Part shown: piece by piece, positions 1 to 6,381 of the stretch
Layout: each line of letters opens with the position of its first letter
Numbering within the stretch: position 1 is the stretch's first letter
Assembly: GCA_019118245.1 (NCBI GenBank)
Contig: DWZJ01000012.1
Coordinates: forward strand, 1 to 35,595
Reading direction: 5' to 3'
Length of the DNA stretch: 35,595 nt
From: Candidatus Oscillibacter excrementigallinarum
GTDB taxonomy: Bacteria > Bacillota > Clostridia > Oscillospirales > Oscillospiraceae
Notes under the pieces: model-generated
The model's database searches: none
Told to the model about the DNA's origin: nothing
The model's input: only the letters and a program-made list of their open reading frames with translations
Position numbers and translations under genes: made by a program

Positions 1-1
1 G

Positions 2-133
2 GGCAAGATCGTCAAGAACGGCAAGGGCAAGAAGATCCGCATCTTCAAGTACAACGCCAAGAAGGGTTACCGCAAGCGTCAGGGCCATCGTCAGCCTTAC
101 ACCAAGGTCGAGATCGGCAAGATCTCTGTCTGA
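2..133 (+). CDS. rplU: 50S ribosomal protein L21, C-terminal part (partial)
   Basis: The window opens inside this gene; 43 C-terminal codons and a TGA remain. The visible protein is Lys/Arg-rich, with a [19 protein letters not shown] stretch followed by KVEIGKI, which is the conserved 23S rRNA-binding end of L21. Only two bases separate its stop from the next start, and prp, rpmA and obgE follow, which is the classical Firmicutes L21-Prp-L27-Obg order. The 5' end and its leader lie outside the window. Confidence 0.95.
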   Translation, partial: GKIVKNGKGKKIRIFKYNAKKGYRKRQGHRQPYTKVEIGKISV

Positions 134-135
134 GT

Positions 136-468
136 ATGACCACTGTCGTATTCCGCATGGAGGACGACCGGATCACCGGGTTTGAGGCCAAGGGCCACAG
201 CGGCTACGCTGAGGCGGGCGAGGACATCGTCTGCGCCGCCGTCACCAGCGCTGTCCGTCTGGTGGAGGCCACCGTCAATGACGTGCTGGGTCTGGCCGCA
301 TCGGTGAAGGTCCGGGAGCAGGACGCGTCCATCTCCCTCCGCCTGCCGGGGGGCCTGGATGAGGTCACGGAGAGCACCTGCCAGTCCCTGATGACAGGGC
401 TGATGGTCTACTTCGCGCAGCTCCATGACGAGTATCCCGACAACATCGAAGTTCTGGAGGACGACTGA
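136..468 (+). CDS. prp: Ribosomal-processing cysteine protease Prp
   Basis: This 110-aa protein belongs to the YsxB/Prp family, the cysteine protease that trims the N-terminal extension of ribosomal protein L27 in Firmicutes. The catalytic pair is visible as His21 in GHSGYA and Cys33 in DIVCAAV. The length is normal for the family. It sits two bases after rplU and directly before rpmA, whose product carries the expected cleavage motif (LQFFA followed by HKKG). There is no strong Shine-Dalgarno, so translation is probably coupled to rplU. Family assignment is firm; activity on this L27 is inferred from the conserved motifs on both partners. Confidence 0.93.
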   Translation: MTTVVFRMEDDRITGFEAKGHSGYAEAGEDIVCAAVTSAVRLVEATVNDVLGLAASVKVREQDASISLRLPGGLDEVTESTCQSLMTGLMVYFAQLHDEYPDNIEVLEDD

Positions 469-509
469 TCCTCCCCATCTAAAATCTTTCAGAAAGGATG
501 GTCCGTATC

Positions 510-791
510 ATGATTCGCATTGGTCTTCAGTTCTTCGCCCACAAAAAGGGCGGCGGCTCCACCAAGAACGGCCGTGATTCCAAGGCTAAGCGCCTGGGCG
601 CCAAGCGTGCCGACGGTCAGTTCGTGCAGGCCGGCAACATCCTGGTGCGTCAGCGCGGCACCCACATCCACCCCGGTGTGAACGTGGGCAAGGGCACCGA
701 CGACACCCTGTTCGCCACGGTCAGCGGCACGGTCCGCTTCGAGCGGCTGGGCAAGGATCGCAAGCAGGTCTCTGTCTACGAGGCTGAATAA
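510..791 (+). CDS. rpmA: 50S ribosomal protein L27 with cleavable N-terminal extension
   Basis: L27 lies near the peptidyl-transferase centre of the large subunit. The 93-aa product begins [16 protein letters not shown]; the LQFFA prefix is the Firmicutes-type extension that Prp removes, exposing a new N-terminus at His11. The body (GSTKNGRDS, the RQRGT motif, HPGVNVG) is canonical. I chose the ATG at 510 because AGAAAGGA at 491-498 is then 11 bases upstream; an in-frame ATG at 498 would overlap that site. A strong terminator follows 9 bases after the stop. Confidence 0.96.
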   Translation: MIRIGLQFFAHKKGGGSTKNGRDSKAKRLGAKRADGQFVQAGNILVRQRGTHIHPGVNVGKGTDDTLFATVSGTVRFERLGKDRKQVSVYEAE

Positions 792-800
792 GGACGCCAA

Positions 801-832
801 ACCGCCCCGGTCAGTTGACCGGGGCGGTTTTT
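801..832 (+). terminator. Rho-independent terminator after rpmA
   Basis: A perfect 13-bp stem (801-813 with 816-828), GC-rich, with a two-base loop is followed by TTTTT. It closes the rplU-prp-rpmA transcript, so obgE needs its own promoter. Confidence 0.93.
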
Positions 833-861
833 CTGTAGAAGTCCGGACGAAGCGCCCGCAC

Positions 862-890
862 TTGACGCGCGGGAGGTTTTCGGATAAAAT
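862..890 (+). promoter_or_regulatory. Sigma-A-type promoter of obgE
   Basis: TTGACG at 862-867 and TAAAAT at 885-890 are separated by 17 bp, directly downstream of the rpmA terminator and 53 bp before the obgE start. Confidence 0.75.
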
Positions 891-943
891 AGGCAGGACT
901 CAGAAATCTGTTTTCAACATGAGAACGCACGAGAGGTACGACA

Positions 944-2230
944 ATGGCAACTTCTTTCATCGATAAGGCCCGGATCTCCGTCCGGGCGGGGAGCGGCGGC
1001 AATGGCGCCGTCTCCTTCCACCGGGAGAAATACGTGGCCGCCGGCGGGCCGGACGGCGGCGACGGCGGACGGGGCGGCTCCATCATTCTGCAGGTGGATG
1101 ACAATATGTCCACCCTGATGGACTTCCGCTACAAGCGCAAGTATGTGGCCGGCAACGGCGCCGACGGCCAGGGGGCCCGGAAGACCGGCAAGGACGGCCA
1201 GGACCTCATCATCAAGGTCCCCCGCGGCACCCTGGTGCGGGACGCGGAGTCCGGCGAGATCATGCAGGATATGTCCGGCAGCGAGCCCTACGTCCTCTGC
1301 AAGGGCGGACGGGGCGGCTGGGGAAACAGCCACTTCGCCACCCCTACCCGGCAGGTGCCCCGGTTCGCCAAGGCGGGCCTGCCCGGCGAGGCCCACGACG
1401 TGGTCCTGGAGCTGAAGCTGCTGGCGGACGTGGGCCTGGTGGGCTTCCCCAATGTGGGCAAGTCCACGCTGCTGTCCGTGGTCTCCAAGGCCCAGCCCAA
1501 GATCGCCAACTACCACTTCACCACGTTGTTCCCCAACCTGGGCGTGGTCTGGGTGGAGGACGGCGTCAGCTTCGTCATGGCGGACATCCCCGGCATCATC
1601 GAGGGCGCCAGCGAGGGCGCCGGCCTGGGCCACGACTTCCTGCGGCACGTGGACCGCTGCCGGCTGCTGGTCCATGTGGTGGACGTGTCCGGCAGCGAGG
1701 GCCGGGACCCGGTGGAGGACTTTGACGCCATCAACGCCGAGCTGCAGCAGTACAGCCCGGACCTGGCCACACGGCCCCAGATCGTGGCCGCCAACAAGGT
1801 GGACATCCTGCCCCCGGACTCCGACAACCTGGAGCGGCTCCGGGCCCATGTGGAGGCCCAGGGCTACACGCTGATCGAGATCTCCGCGGCGGCGCACCAG
1901 GGCACGCGGGAGCTGGTGAAAAAGGCGGCGGAGATGCTGTCCGTCCTGCCGCCCGTCACGGTGTACGAGCCGGAGTATGTGCCCAAGGCCCCGGTGATCG
2001 ACGCCTCCGCCCCCCTGGACATCCACCGGGAGGACGACGGCACCTGGATCGTGGAGAGTCCCTGGCTGCGGCAGGTCATGGGCAACGTGAACTTCGCCGA
2101 CTACGAGAGCCGGATGTGGTTCGACAAGGTGCTGCGGGACAACGGCTTCTTCCAGAAGCTGGAGGACGCAGGCATCCAGGACGGGGATATCGTGTCCCTG
2201 TACGACTTCGAGTTCGAGTATCAGCGGTGA
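944..2230 (+). CDS. obgE: GTPase Obg (ribosome assembly GTPase)
   Basis: Obg is an essential GTPase acting in late 50S assembly and stress signalling. This 428-aa protein has all three parts. The N-terminal glycine-rich Obg fold covers about residues 1-158, with repeated GG/GGDGG turns. The G domain has the P-loop GFPNVGKST at 167-175, DIPG at 214-217 and NKVD at 284-287. The C-terminal OCT domain spans about 345-428 and ends in YDFEFEYQR. GAGAGG at 931-936 lies 7 bases before the ATG. It follows rpmA in the conserved order but has its own promoter and terminator here. Confidence 0.97.
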   Translation: MATSFIDKARISVRAGSGGNGAVSFHREKYVAAGGPDGGDGGRGGSIILQVDDNMSTLMDFRYKRKYVAGNGADGQGARKTGKDGQDLIIKVPRGTLVRDAESGEIMQDMSGSEPYVLCKGGRGGWGNSHFATPTRQVPRFAKAGLPGEAHDVVLELKLLADVGLVGFPNVGKSTLLSVVSKAQPKIANYHFTTLFPNLGVVWVEDGVSFVMADIPGIIEGASEGAGLGHDFLRHVDRCRLLVHVVDVSGSEGRDPVEDFDAINAELQQYSPDLATRPQIVAANKVDILPPDSDNLERLRAHVEAQGYTLIEISAAAHQGTRELVKKAAEMLSVLPPVTVYEPEYVPKAPVIDASAPLDIHREDDGTWIVESPWLRQVMGNVNFADYESRMWFDKVLRDNGFFQKLEDAGIQDGDIVSLYDFEFEYQR

Positions 2231-2253
2231 CCGCTCCACAGACAGATACTGGC

Positions 2254-2287
2254 AGGCCCGCCGGAAGATCCGGCGGGCCTTTGCTGT
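2254..2287 (+). terminator. Rho-independent terminator after obgE
   Basis: A perfect 12-bp GC-rich stem (2254-2265 with 2269-2280) with a 3-base loop is followed by TTGCTGTT. The U-tract is modest but the hairpin is very stable and lies 24 bases after the obgE stop. Confidence 0.8.
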
Positions 2288-2349
2288 TCCATCCGCCGGC
2301 CTCGCGCTTTTCCGTCCGGGCGGACGGCACCGAAAGGCGGTCTCCTCTG

Positions 2350-2355
2350 TATAAT
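2350..2355 (+). promoter_or_regulatory. -10-like TATAAT before the deacetylase gene
   Basis: A perfect TATAAT lies 61 bp upstream of the GTG start at 2416. No good -35 is present 16-18 bp upstream, so it may depend on an activator or a different sigma factor; the element is suggestive only. Confidence 0.35.
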
Positions 2356-2415
2356 CGACAAGCAGTCTGCGCAAACTGTGACCGGAACATTTTGCCCGGA
2401 CTGGAGGAATGCCAC

Positions 2416-3237
2416 GTGTCAAATCCCGACCGCCGGGGCGCCATGGCCCTGGTGTCCGCGTCCCTGTGCCTGACGCTGGCCGTACTGTTCTATTTCAGCG
2501 ACCCGGCTCCCGCCCTCACCGCCTCCGCCCCTGTGGCGGTGCCCGCAGCTGCGGACTGGGGCCTGTCCTTCCCCACAGAGGGGGCCTCGCCGGTGGGAAA
2601 CGCCACCGCGGAGGAGCTGGCCCAATACGATGCCTACTATCTGGGGGATACCAGCCAAAAGGTCCTCTACCTCACCTTTGACTGCGGGTACGAGAACGGC
2701 AATACGGAGGCCATCCTGGACGCCCTGAAAAAGCACGACGCCCCCGCCGCCTTCTTCGTGGTAGGGCATATGATCGAGTCCGCCCCGGACATCGTCCGCC
2801 GGATGGCGGAGGAGGGCCACATCGTGGGCAACCACACCTATCACCACCCGGATATGTCCAGCATCTCTGACCTGGCCGCCTTCCAGAAGGAGCTGACGGA
2901 CCTGGAGACGCTGTACCTGGAGACCACCGGGCAGCCCCTCTCCAAGTTTTACCGCCCGCCCCAGGGGAAGTACAGCGTGGAGAATCTGAAGCAGGCCCAG
3001 GAGCTGGAGTACACCACCGTCTTCTGGAGCCTGGCCTATGTGGACTGGAACACGGACGCCCAGCCCTCGGCGGAGGAGGCCTATGCCAAGCTTCTGCCCC
3101 GCATCCACGACGGCGCTATCGTGCTGCTCCACTCCACCTCCGCCACCAATGCCGCCATCCTGGACGACCTGCTGACCCGATGGGAGGATATGGGCTACAC
3201 CTTCGCCTCCCTGGACCAGCTGCCCGGGCTGGCCTGA
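2416..3237 (+). CDS. pdaA: PdaA-like polysaccharide deacetylase (muramic-delta-lactam type)
   Basis: This is a NodB-fold carbohydrate esterase; its closest recognisable family is PdaA, which de-N-acetylates muramic acid while the spore cortex is made. The 273-aa product has a hydrophobic N-terminal segment (about residues 10-27: signal peptide or anchor), then TFDCGYENG at 87-95 and NHTYHHPDMS from 139 with metal-type His140 and His144. FYRPPQGKYS and a C-terminal LLHS motif follow. The second acidic residue of the usual TFDD motif is Cys90; PdaA proteins also lack an acidic residue there. I chose the GTG at 2416 because GGAGGA at 2403-2408 is 7 bases upstream; the ATG at 2409 is out of frame. 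Confidence 0.85.
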   Translation: MSNPDRRGAMALVSASLCLTLAVLFYFSDPAPALTASAPVAVPAAADWGLSFPTEGASPVGNATAEELAQYDAYYLGDTSQKVLYLTFDCGYENGNTEAILDALKKHDAPAAFFVVGHMIESAPDIVRRMAEEGHIVGNHTYHHPDMSSISDLAAFQKELTDLETLYLETTGQPLSKFYRPPQGKYSVENLKQAQELEYTTVFWSLAYVDWNTDAQPSAEEAYAKLLPRIHDGAIVLLHSTSATNAAILDDLLTRWEDMGYTFASLDQLPGLA

Positions 3238-3264
3238 GTTTCAGAGCCCGGAGCTCGTTTTTTC
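3224..3264 (+). terminator. Possible terminator after the deacetylase gene
   Basis: CCGGGCT at 3224-3230 can pair with AGCCCGG at 3245-3251, or GAGC can pair with GCTC inside 3244-3256. Either hairpin is followed by GTTTTTT at 3257-3263. The stem is short, so this is moderate evidence. Confidence 0.45.
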
Positions 3265-3267
3265 CTC

Positions 3268-3296
3268 TTGCCCCCAGCCGCCAGACATGATAGGAT
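3268..3296 (+). promoter_or_regulatory. Candidate promoter of the CmpB-like membrane protein gene
   Basis: TTGCCC at 3268-3273 and TAGGAT at 3291-3296 with a 17-bp spacer lie 28 bp before the start codon region. Confidence 0.45.
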
Positions 3297-3323
3297 GGTA
3301 GAGACGAAAGGGGGCGGCGTCCC

Positions 3324-3884
3324 ATGCGGTATCTCTCCAAGGCCAAACGATTTGAGGCCGTGCAGGCCTATGTGCTCTATTTCTTTTTCTATTCCATCCT
3401 GGGATGGCTGTATGAGGTGTTCCTGGAGGTCGTGGTCTACCGTTGGGGCTTCACCAACCGGGGCGTGCTGCTTGGGCCCTACTGTCCGGTGTACGGTGTG
3501 GGGGCCCTGGTGTTCCTGCTGTGCTTTTCCAAGCTCATGGCCAAGCGGGAGCCGGAATGGCTCCGCTGGGTGAAGCCGGTTCTGGTGTTCCTGGGTTGCA
3601 TGATCGCCGCCACCGCCATCGAACTGTTCACCAGCTATATCCTGGAGGCCCTGACCGGTGCCTGGCCCTGGCAGACCTACCTGGATTATGCCATCAACTT
3701 CCAGGGCCGCATCGCCCTGTCTCCATCCATCCGGTTCGGTCTGGGCGGGCTGCTGTTTCTCTATGTGCTCCAGCCCCTGTTCCAGAAGCTGGTCCACAGC
3801 CTGTCTTCCCGGGTAAGGCTGGCGGCCTCCGCCGCCGTGGTGGTGCTGCTGGCAGCGGACTGTGCGCTGCTGCTGGTGCGTTGA
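3324..3884 (+). CDS. Putative ABC transporter permease-like membrane protein (CmpB/DUF1113 family)
   Basis: A 186-aa integral membrane protein. The N-terminal signature (FFFYSILGWLYEVFLE, then RGVLLGPYCPVYGVGA) is typical of the family often labelled 'putative ABC transporter permease' (PF06541). About five hydrophobic segments are visible, near residues 17-35, 52-73, 85-110, 130-154 and 165-185. No ATP-binding partner lies nearby, so the transporter label is weak and the real role is unknown. AAAGGGGG lies about 9 bases before the ATG. The gene stands alone between a deacetylase and a convergent regulator gene. Confidence 0.8.
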   Translation: MRYLSKAKRFEAVQAYVLYFFFYSILGWLYEVFLEVVVYRWGFTNRGVLLGPYCPVYGVGALVFLLCFSKLMAKREPEWLRWVKPVLVFLGCMIAATAIELFTSYILEALTGAWPWQTYLDYAINFQGRIALSPSIRFGLGGLLFLYVLQPLFQKLVHSLSSRVRLAASAAVVVLLAADCALLLVR

Positions 3885-3887
3885 CGA

Positions 3888-3919
3888 TAAAAAAGGAGGG
3901 CTGACGAGTCAGCCCTCCT
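3888..3919 (-). terminator. Terminator of the metalloregulator gene, overlapping its stop
   Basis: Read on the minus strand, a perfect 12-bp stem (3908-3919 with 3894-3905) with a 2-base loop is followed by a T-run. The last codons and stop of the regulator (3909-3911) form one arm. It also stands between the convergent membrane-protein gene and the regulator. Confidence 0.9.
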
Positions 3920-4295
3920 CTTGTTCCTCCAGCATCTTTTTCAAATAGTTCTGGATGCAGTGGAAGGTCTCCTCACTGAGGTCATGTTCCACCTTACAGG
4001 CATCCTCGGAAGCTACTTCCGGCGTCACCCCCAGCAGGATGAACAGCTTTGCCAGTGTAGTGTGCCGCCCGTACACTCTGCGGGCGATCTCCATGCCGCT
4101 CTCATTGAGCGTGATGAGCCCATCTGCATCCATGGAGACATATCCGTTTTCCCGCAGCTTCTTCATGGCGATGCTGACGCTGGGCTTGGAGTACCCCAGC
4201 TCGTTGACGATGTCGATGGACCGTACTTGGCCACGCCGCTGCTGCAAAACCAGGATCGACTCCAAATAGTCTTCCGCGGACTCGTGGATCACCAT
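3909..4295 (-). CDS. DtxR/MntR-family metal-dependent transcriptional regulator
   Basis: This 128-aa protein has an N-terminal winged helix (about 1-65, DIVNELGYSKPSVSIAMKKL as recognition region) and a metal-binding dimerisation helix region, like MntR (142 aa). Aligning to B. subtilis MntR with an offset of one residue places the ligands at Asp9, Glu12, His78, Cys100, Glu103 and His104. The position of MntR Glu99 is thus Cys, as in iron-type DtxR/IdeR, giving a mixed ligand set. I chose the ATG at 4295 because AGGAAAGG at 4307-4314 precedes it by 11 bases; an upstream extension would run into the tRNA. No transporter gene is adjacent, so its targets lie elsewhere. Confidence 0.88.
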   Translation of the reverse strand: MVIHESAEDYLESILVLQQRRGQVRSIDIVNELGYSKPSVSIAMKKLRENGYVSMDADGLITLNESGMEIARRVYGRHTTLAKLFILLGVTPEVASEDACKVEHDLSEETFHCIQNYLKKMLEEQEEG

Positions 4296-4370
4296 GGCTC
4301 TCTCAACCTTTCCTATTGAAATAAGCCCGCTCCGCACGATCAGCCTGTACAGACAGGGGCTCGATATAGT

Positions 4371-4409
4371 AAAAAAGAAAGGTATGCCATAAACATACCT
4401 TTCTTTTTT
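4371..4409 (-). terminator. Terminator after tRNA-Ala
   Basis: A perfect 16-bp inverted repeat (4371-4386 with 4394-4409) with a 7-base loop starts immediately after the CCA end and ends in a T-run on the minus strand. The A-rich outer arms make it near-symmetrical. Confidence 0.9.
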
Positions 4410-4485
4410 TGGTGGAGATAAGCGGGATCGAACCGCTGACCTCATGACTGCCAGTCATGCGCTCTCCCAGCTGAGCTATACCCCC
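4410..4485 (-). tRNA. tRNA-Ala (GGC anticodon)
   Basis: 76 nt including an encoded CCA end. The acceptor stem pairs GGGGGTA with TATCTCC (two G-U pairs). The anticodon arm has stem CATGA/TCATG and loop CTGGCAG, so the anticodon is GGC, which reads GCC/GCU alanine codons. The T arm is AGCGG-TTCGATC-CCGCT. GCC is heavily used in this GC-rich DNA. It has its own promoter and terminator. Confidence 0.96.
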
Positions 4486-4528
4486 GAACCGCTTGTTCCG
4501 TTTGAGTCTCGCGCTCGGAACATTGCTT

Positions 4529-4557
4529 AGTATAGCAGGCAGGAGCGGAATTGTCAA
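4529..4557 (-). promoter_or_regulatory. Strong sigma-A-type promoter of tRNA-Ala
   Basis: On the minus strand a perfect TTGACA (4557-4552) and TATACT (4534-4529) are separated by 17 bp, 43 bp upstream of the mature tRNA 5' end. Confidence 0.9.
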
Positions 4558-4609
4558 CACTTAATTTTCATTTTTTTCGATTTTTTTCAAAGGCCTACTT
4601 CGGGGGGAT

Positions 4610-5299
4610 TCAGGCCCCCTCCCTCCACCGCAGGCTGCGGAGATACGTCTTCTGCTCCGGCGTGATCCGGTAGCTCTCCACCGCCTTTTGGATGGTCTTG
4701 TTGTGGGTCCAGCGGTCCAGCCGGCGGCCTACCAAATAGGGCAGGGCCGCGTCGTACTGCTTGGCCAGGGCGGTTGCGAAATACCAGGCCACCATCATCC
4801 TCACATAGTACTCCTCCCGCCGGACGCCGGCGGCCAGGGCCAGATATTCCGGTCGGAAGTCCTCGTCCAGGTAGAAGCTCAGCAGCATCCCCAGGCCGAA
4901 GCGGACGGTGTAGGGGTGCGGGTCCCCCACCCAGCGGCGGATCTGCCCCGGCAGCTCCGGCGGATGATCCTGGAATGCCTTGGGGCTCAGCAGGTCGCAG
5001 GTGGCCCAGTTGTCCACATGGGGCAGGAATGCCTCCAGCGCCGCCACAGTGGGACCATAGTTCGGGATGGATGAGATCAGCAGACCGTGGAGGTTGTTCT
5101 CCTCATAGTAGCGGTGGGGCAGCTGCCGGAGGAAATCCTCAGCCAGCAGCATCCTGGCCAGCTCCTTCGCCAGCTTCCGCAGCACCGGCATCCGGACGCC
5201 GATCACCGTCTCCGGATCCACGGTGGGCATCAGCTTGCTCTGGAACGCCCGGTAGGCCGGGTCCTGCCGGTCAAACAGCAGCTTTTGGATCTCTGTCAT
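4610..5299 (-). CDS. DNA alkylation repair protein (AlkD-like HEAT-repeat family)
   Basis: 229 aa, the usual size for the PF08713 DNA alkylation repair family, whose best-known members AlkC/AlkD are 3-methyladenine/7-methylguanine DNA glycosylases built of HEAT-like helices. Visible signatures are GVRMPVLRKLAKEL near 38, YYEENNLHGLLI near 79, DNWATCDLL near 117 (family catalytic Asp region) and WTHNKTIQKAVESYRI near the C-terminus. The ATG at 5299 is preceded by GGAGGG at 5311-5306; an upstream extension would overlap the phosphodiesterase gene. It is probably the last gene of the PPC-YfcE-AlkD transcript. Glycosylase activity is inferred from the family only. Confidence 0.87.
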   Translation of the reverse strand: MTEIQKLLFDRQDPAYRAFQSKLMPTVDPETVIGVRMPVLRKLAKELARMLLAEDFLRQLPHRYYEENNLHGLLISSIPNYGPTVAALEAFLPHVDNWATCDLLSPKAFQDHPPELPGQIRRWVGDPHPYTVRFGLGMLLSFYLDEDFRPEYLALAAGVRREEYYVRMMVAWYFATALAKQYDAALPYLVGRRLDRWTHNKTIQKAVESYRITPEQKTYLRSLRWREGA

Positions 5300-5313
5300 G
5301 CCGGTCCCTCCAT

Positions 5314-5862
5314 TCAGCGCAATTCGTCCTTTACGTTCCCATCCAGGTCCAGCCATTGGATGGCGTCCTCCGTCATCCGGATGCAGCCGTGCCAGCTGCC
5401 CTCCTTGGGGATGGAGACGGAGCCGGGATTCAGGTACCACACGCCGTCCTCCTGCCGCTTCATGGGCACGTGGAAGTGGCCGTAGACCACATACTCCGCC
5501 CCGTCCAGCAGCTCCGCAGACGGCCGCTGGTCCACGTTGTAATGGTGGCCGTGGGTGAAAAACAGCCGGCATCCGCACAGGTCCTCCACCCGGAAATCCG
5601 CCCCGATGGGGAAGTCCAGCACCATCTGGTCCACCTCCGCGTCGCAGTTGCCGTGGACGCAGAGGATGCGGTCCTTCCGCATATTCAGCATGGCGAATAC
5701 CTGCTTGGGGTCATAGCCCGCCGGCAGGTCATTTCGGGGGCCGTGGTACAGCAGGTCGCCCAGCAGCACCAGGCGGTCTCCCCCCTGCCGCTCCATCAGG
5801 TCCAGCAGCTGCCGGCAGTACAGGGCGCTGCCGTGGATGTCCGACGCGATCCATACGTTCAT
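5314..5862 (-). CDS. YfcE/MJ0936-family metallophosphoesterase
   Basis: A 182-aa calcineurin-like phosphoesterase of the YfcE family, which hydrolyses phosphodiesters with a two-metal centre. The metal motifs appear in order: ASDIHGS (6-12), LGDLLYHG (34-41), VHGNCD (69-74), THGHHYN (103-109) and YGHFHVP (127-133). The protein is full length. Its ATG overlaps the stop of the upstream PPC-domain gene (ATGA at 5862-5859), so they are translationally coupled. The natural substrate cannot be told from sequence. The AlkD-like gene follows 14 bases downstream. Confidence 0.88.
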   Translation of the reverse strand: MNVWIASDIHGSALYCRQLLDLMERQGGDRLVLLGDLLYHGPRNDLPAGYDPKQVFAMLNMRKDRILCVHGNCDAEVDQMVLDFPIGADFRVEDLCGCRLFFTHGHHYNVDQRPSAELLDGAEYVVYGHFHVPMKRQEDGVWYLNPGSVSIPKEGSWHGCIRMTEDAIQWLDLDGNVKDELR

Positions 5863-6290
5863 GGTCCTTCTCTCCTGTCATTCATAGTCTCTTTGGAGGG
5901 CGCGGGGGCAATCACCAGCTCGTCATAGCCGGTCTCGCTGTCCGGCTGCCGGGTGAACACCCGGTCTGGGATCTCCGCCAGCACGATCTCCGCCGTGGTG
6001 TTCACCACGCACCCCGGCAGCAAGTGGCCGCCGAAGGCGGAGAGATCCGCCCGGCTGAAGCTGGCGTGGAGGTGGCAGCCGTGTTCCGACACGGTGCCCA
6101 TCAGGGAGACGATCTCCACGTCCTCCTCCCCGCCGCGCACCTGGATGCCGGTGGCGTCCCGCAGCCGCCAGCGGGAGACGCACCCCACGCCGGAGACCAC
6201 CGCCCCGGCGGCGATGTGGTGGTCGTTCACATAGGCCTCGATGGCCTCATACAGGTCCTGCCCCCGATGGAGGCGGAAGCAGTGGTACAT
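5859..6290 (-). CDS. PPC-domain (DUF296) protein, copy 1
   Basis: 143 aa, covering one PPC/DUF296 domain (PF03479). Recognisable parts are AAGAVVSGVGCVSRWRLRD (27-45), a central LMGTVSE, and HLHASFSRADLSAFGGHLLPGC (73-94), which holds the family's metal-type histidines. In plants this fold is part of AT-hook proteins; in bacteria it stands alone and its function is unsettled. It is the first gene of a three-gene operon with the phosphodiesterase and the AlkD-like gene. A second, diverged copy lies at 26959-27378. GGGGAGGGA precedes the ATG by a few bases. Confidence 0.85.
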   Translation of the reverse strand: MYHCFRLHRGQDLYEAIEAYVNDHHIAAGAVVSGVGCVSRWRLRDATGIQVRGGEEDVEIVSLMGTVSEHGCHLHASFSRADLSAFGGHLLPGCVVNTTAEIVLAEIPDRVFTRQPDSETGYDELVIAPAPSKETMNDRREGP

Positions 6291-6320
6291 CCCGTTCCCT
6301 CCCCGTTCCGATTTGCAGCT

Positions 6321-6349
6321 ATTATACCATGGGATCCCGTCTATGACAA
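6321..6349 (-). promoter_or_regulatory. Promoter of the PPC-YfcE-AlkD operon
   Basis: On the minus strand TTGTCA (6349-6344) and a perfect TATAAT (6326-6321) are separated by 17 bp, 30 bp upstream of the PPC-domain gene start. Confidence 0.85.
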
Positions 6350-6350
6350 C

Positions 6351-6376
6351 AGGGGCGCGGCTCTCGCCGCGCCCCT
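6351..6376 (-). terminator. Hairpin after pepD
   Basis: A perfect 11-bp GC stem (6366-6376 with 6351-6361) with a 4-base loop lies 5 bases after the pepD stop. The following TGTTGTC is a poor U-tract and already overlaps the next promoter's -35, so termination may be partial. Confidence 0.6.
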
Positions 6377-6381
6377 GGTCT

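Noticed and set aside
498-509. L27 starting at the ATG at 498.
   Set aside because: The Shine-Dalgarno overlaps this codon, and the extra residues MVRI are not part of the conserved L27 prefix.
914-2422. A 500-codon open frame antisense to obgE, and similar long antisense frames over the DUF2812 array, hydB and the activator gene.
   Set aside because: High GC at third positions keeps antisense frames open. They have low-complexity His/Gly/Arg/Pro-rich translations, no ribosome binding sites, and no family signature.
4410-4485. tRNA-Gly (GCC) instead of tRNA-Ala.
   Set aside because: A five-base-pair anticodon stem is formed only by CATGA/TCATG, which puts GGC at positions 34-36; the body also matches tRNA-Ala.
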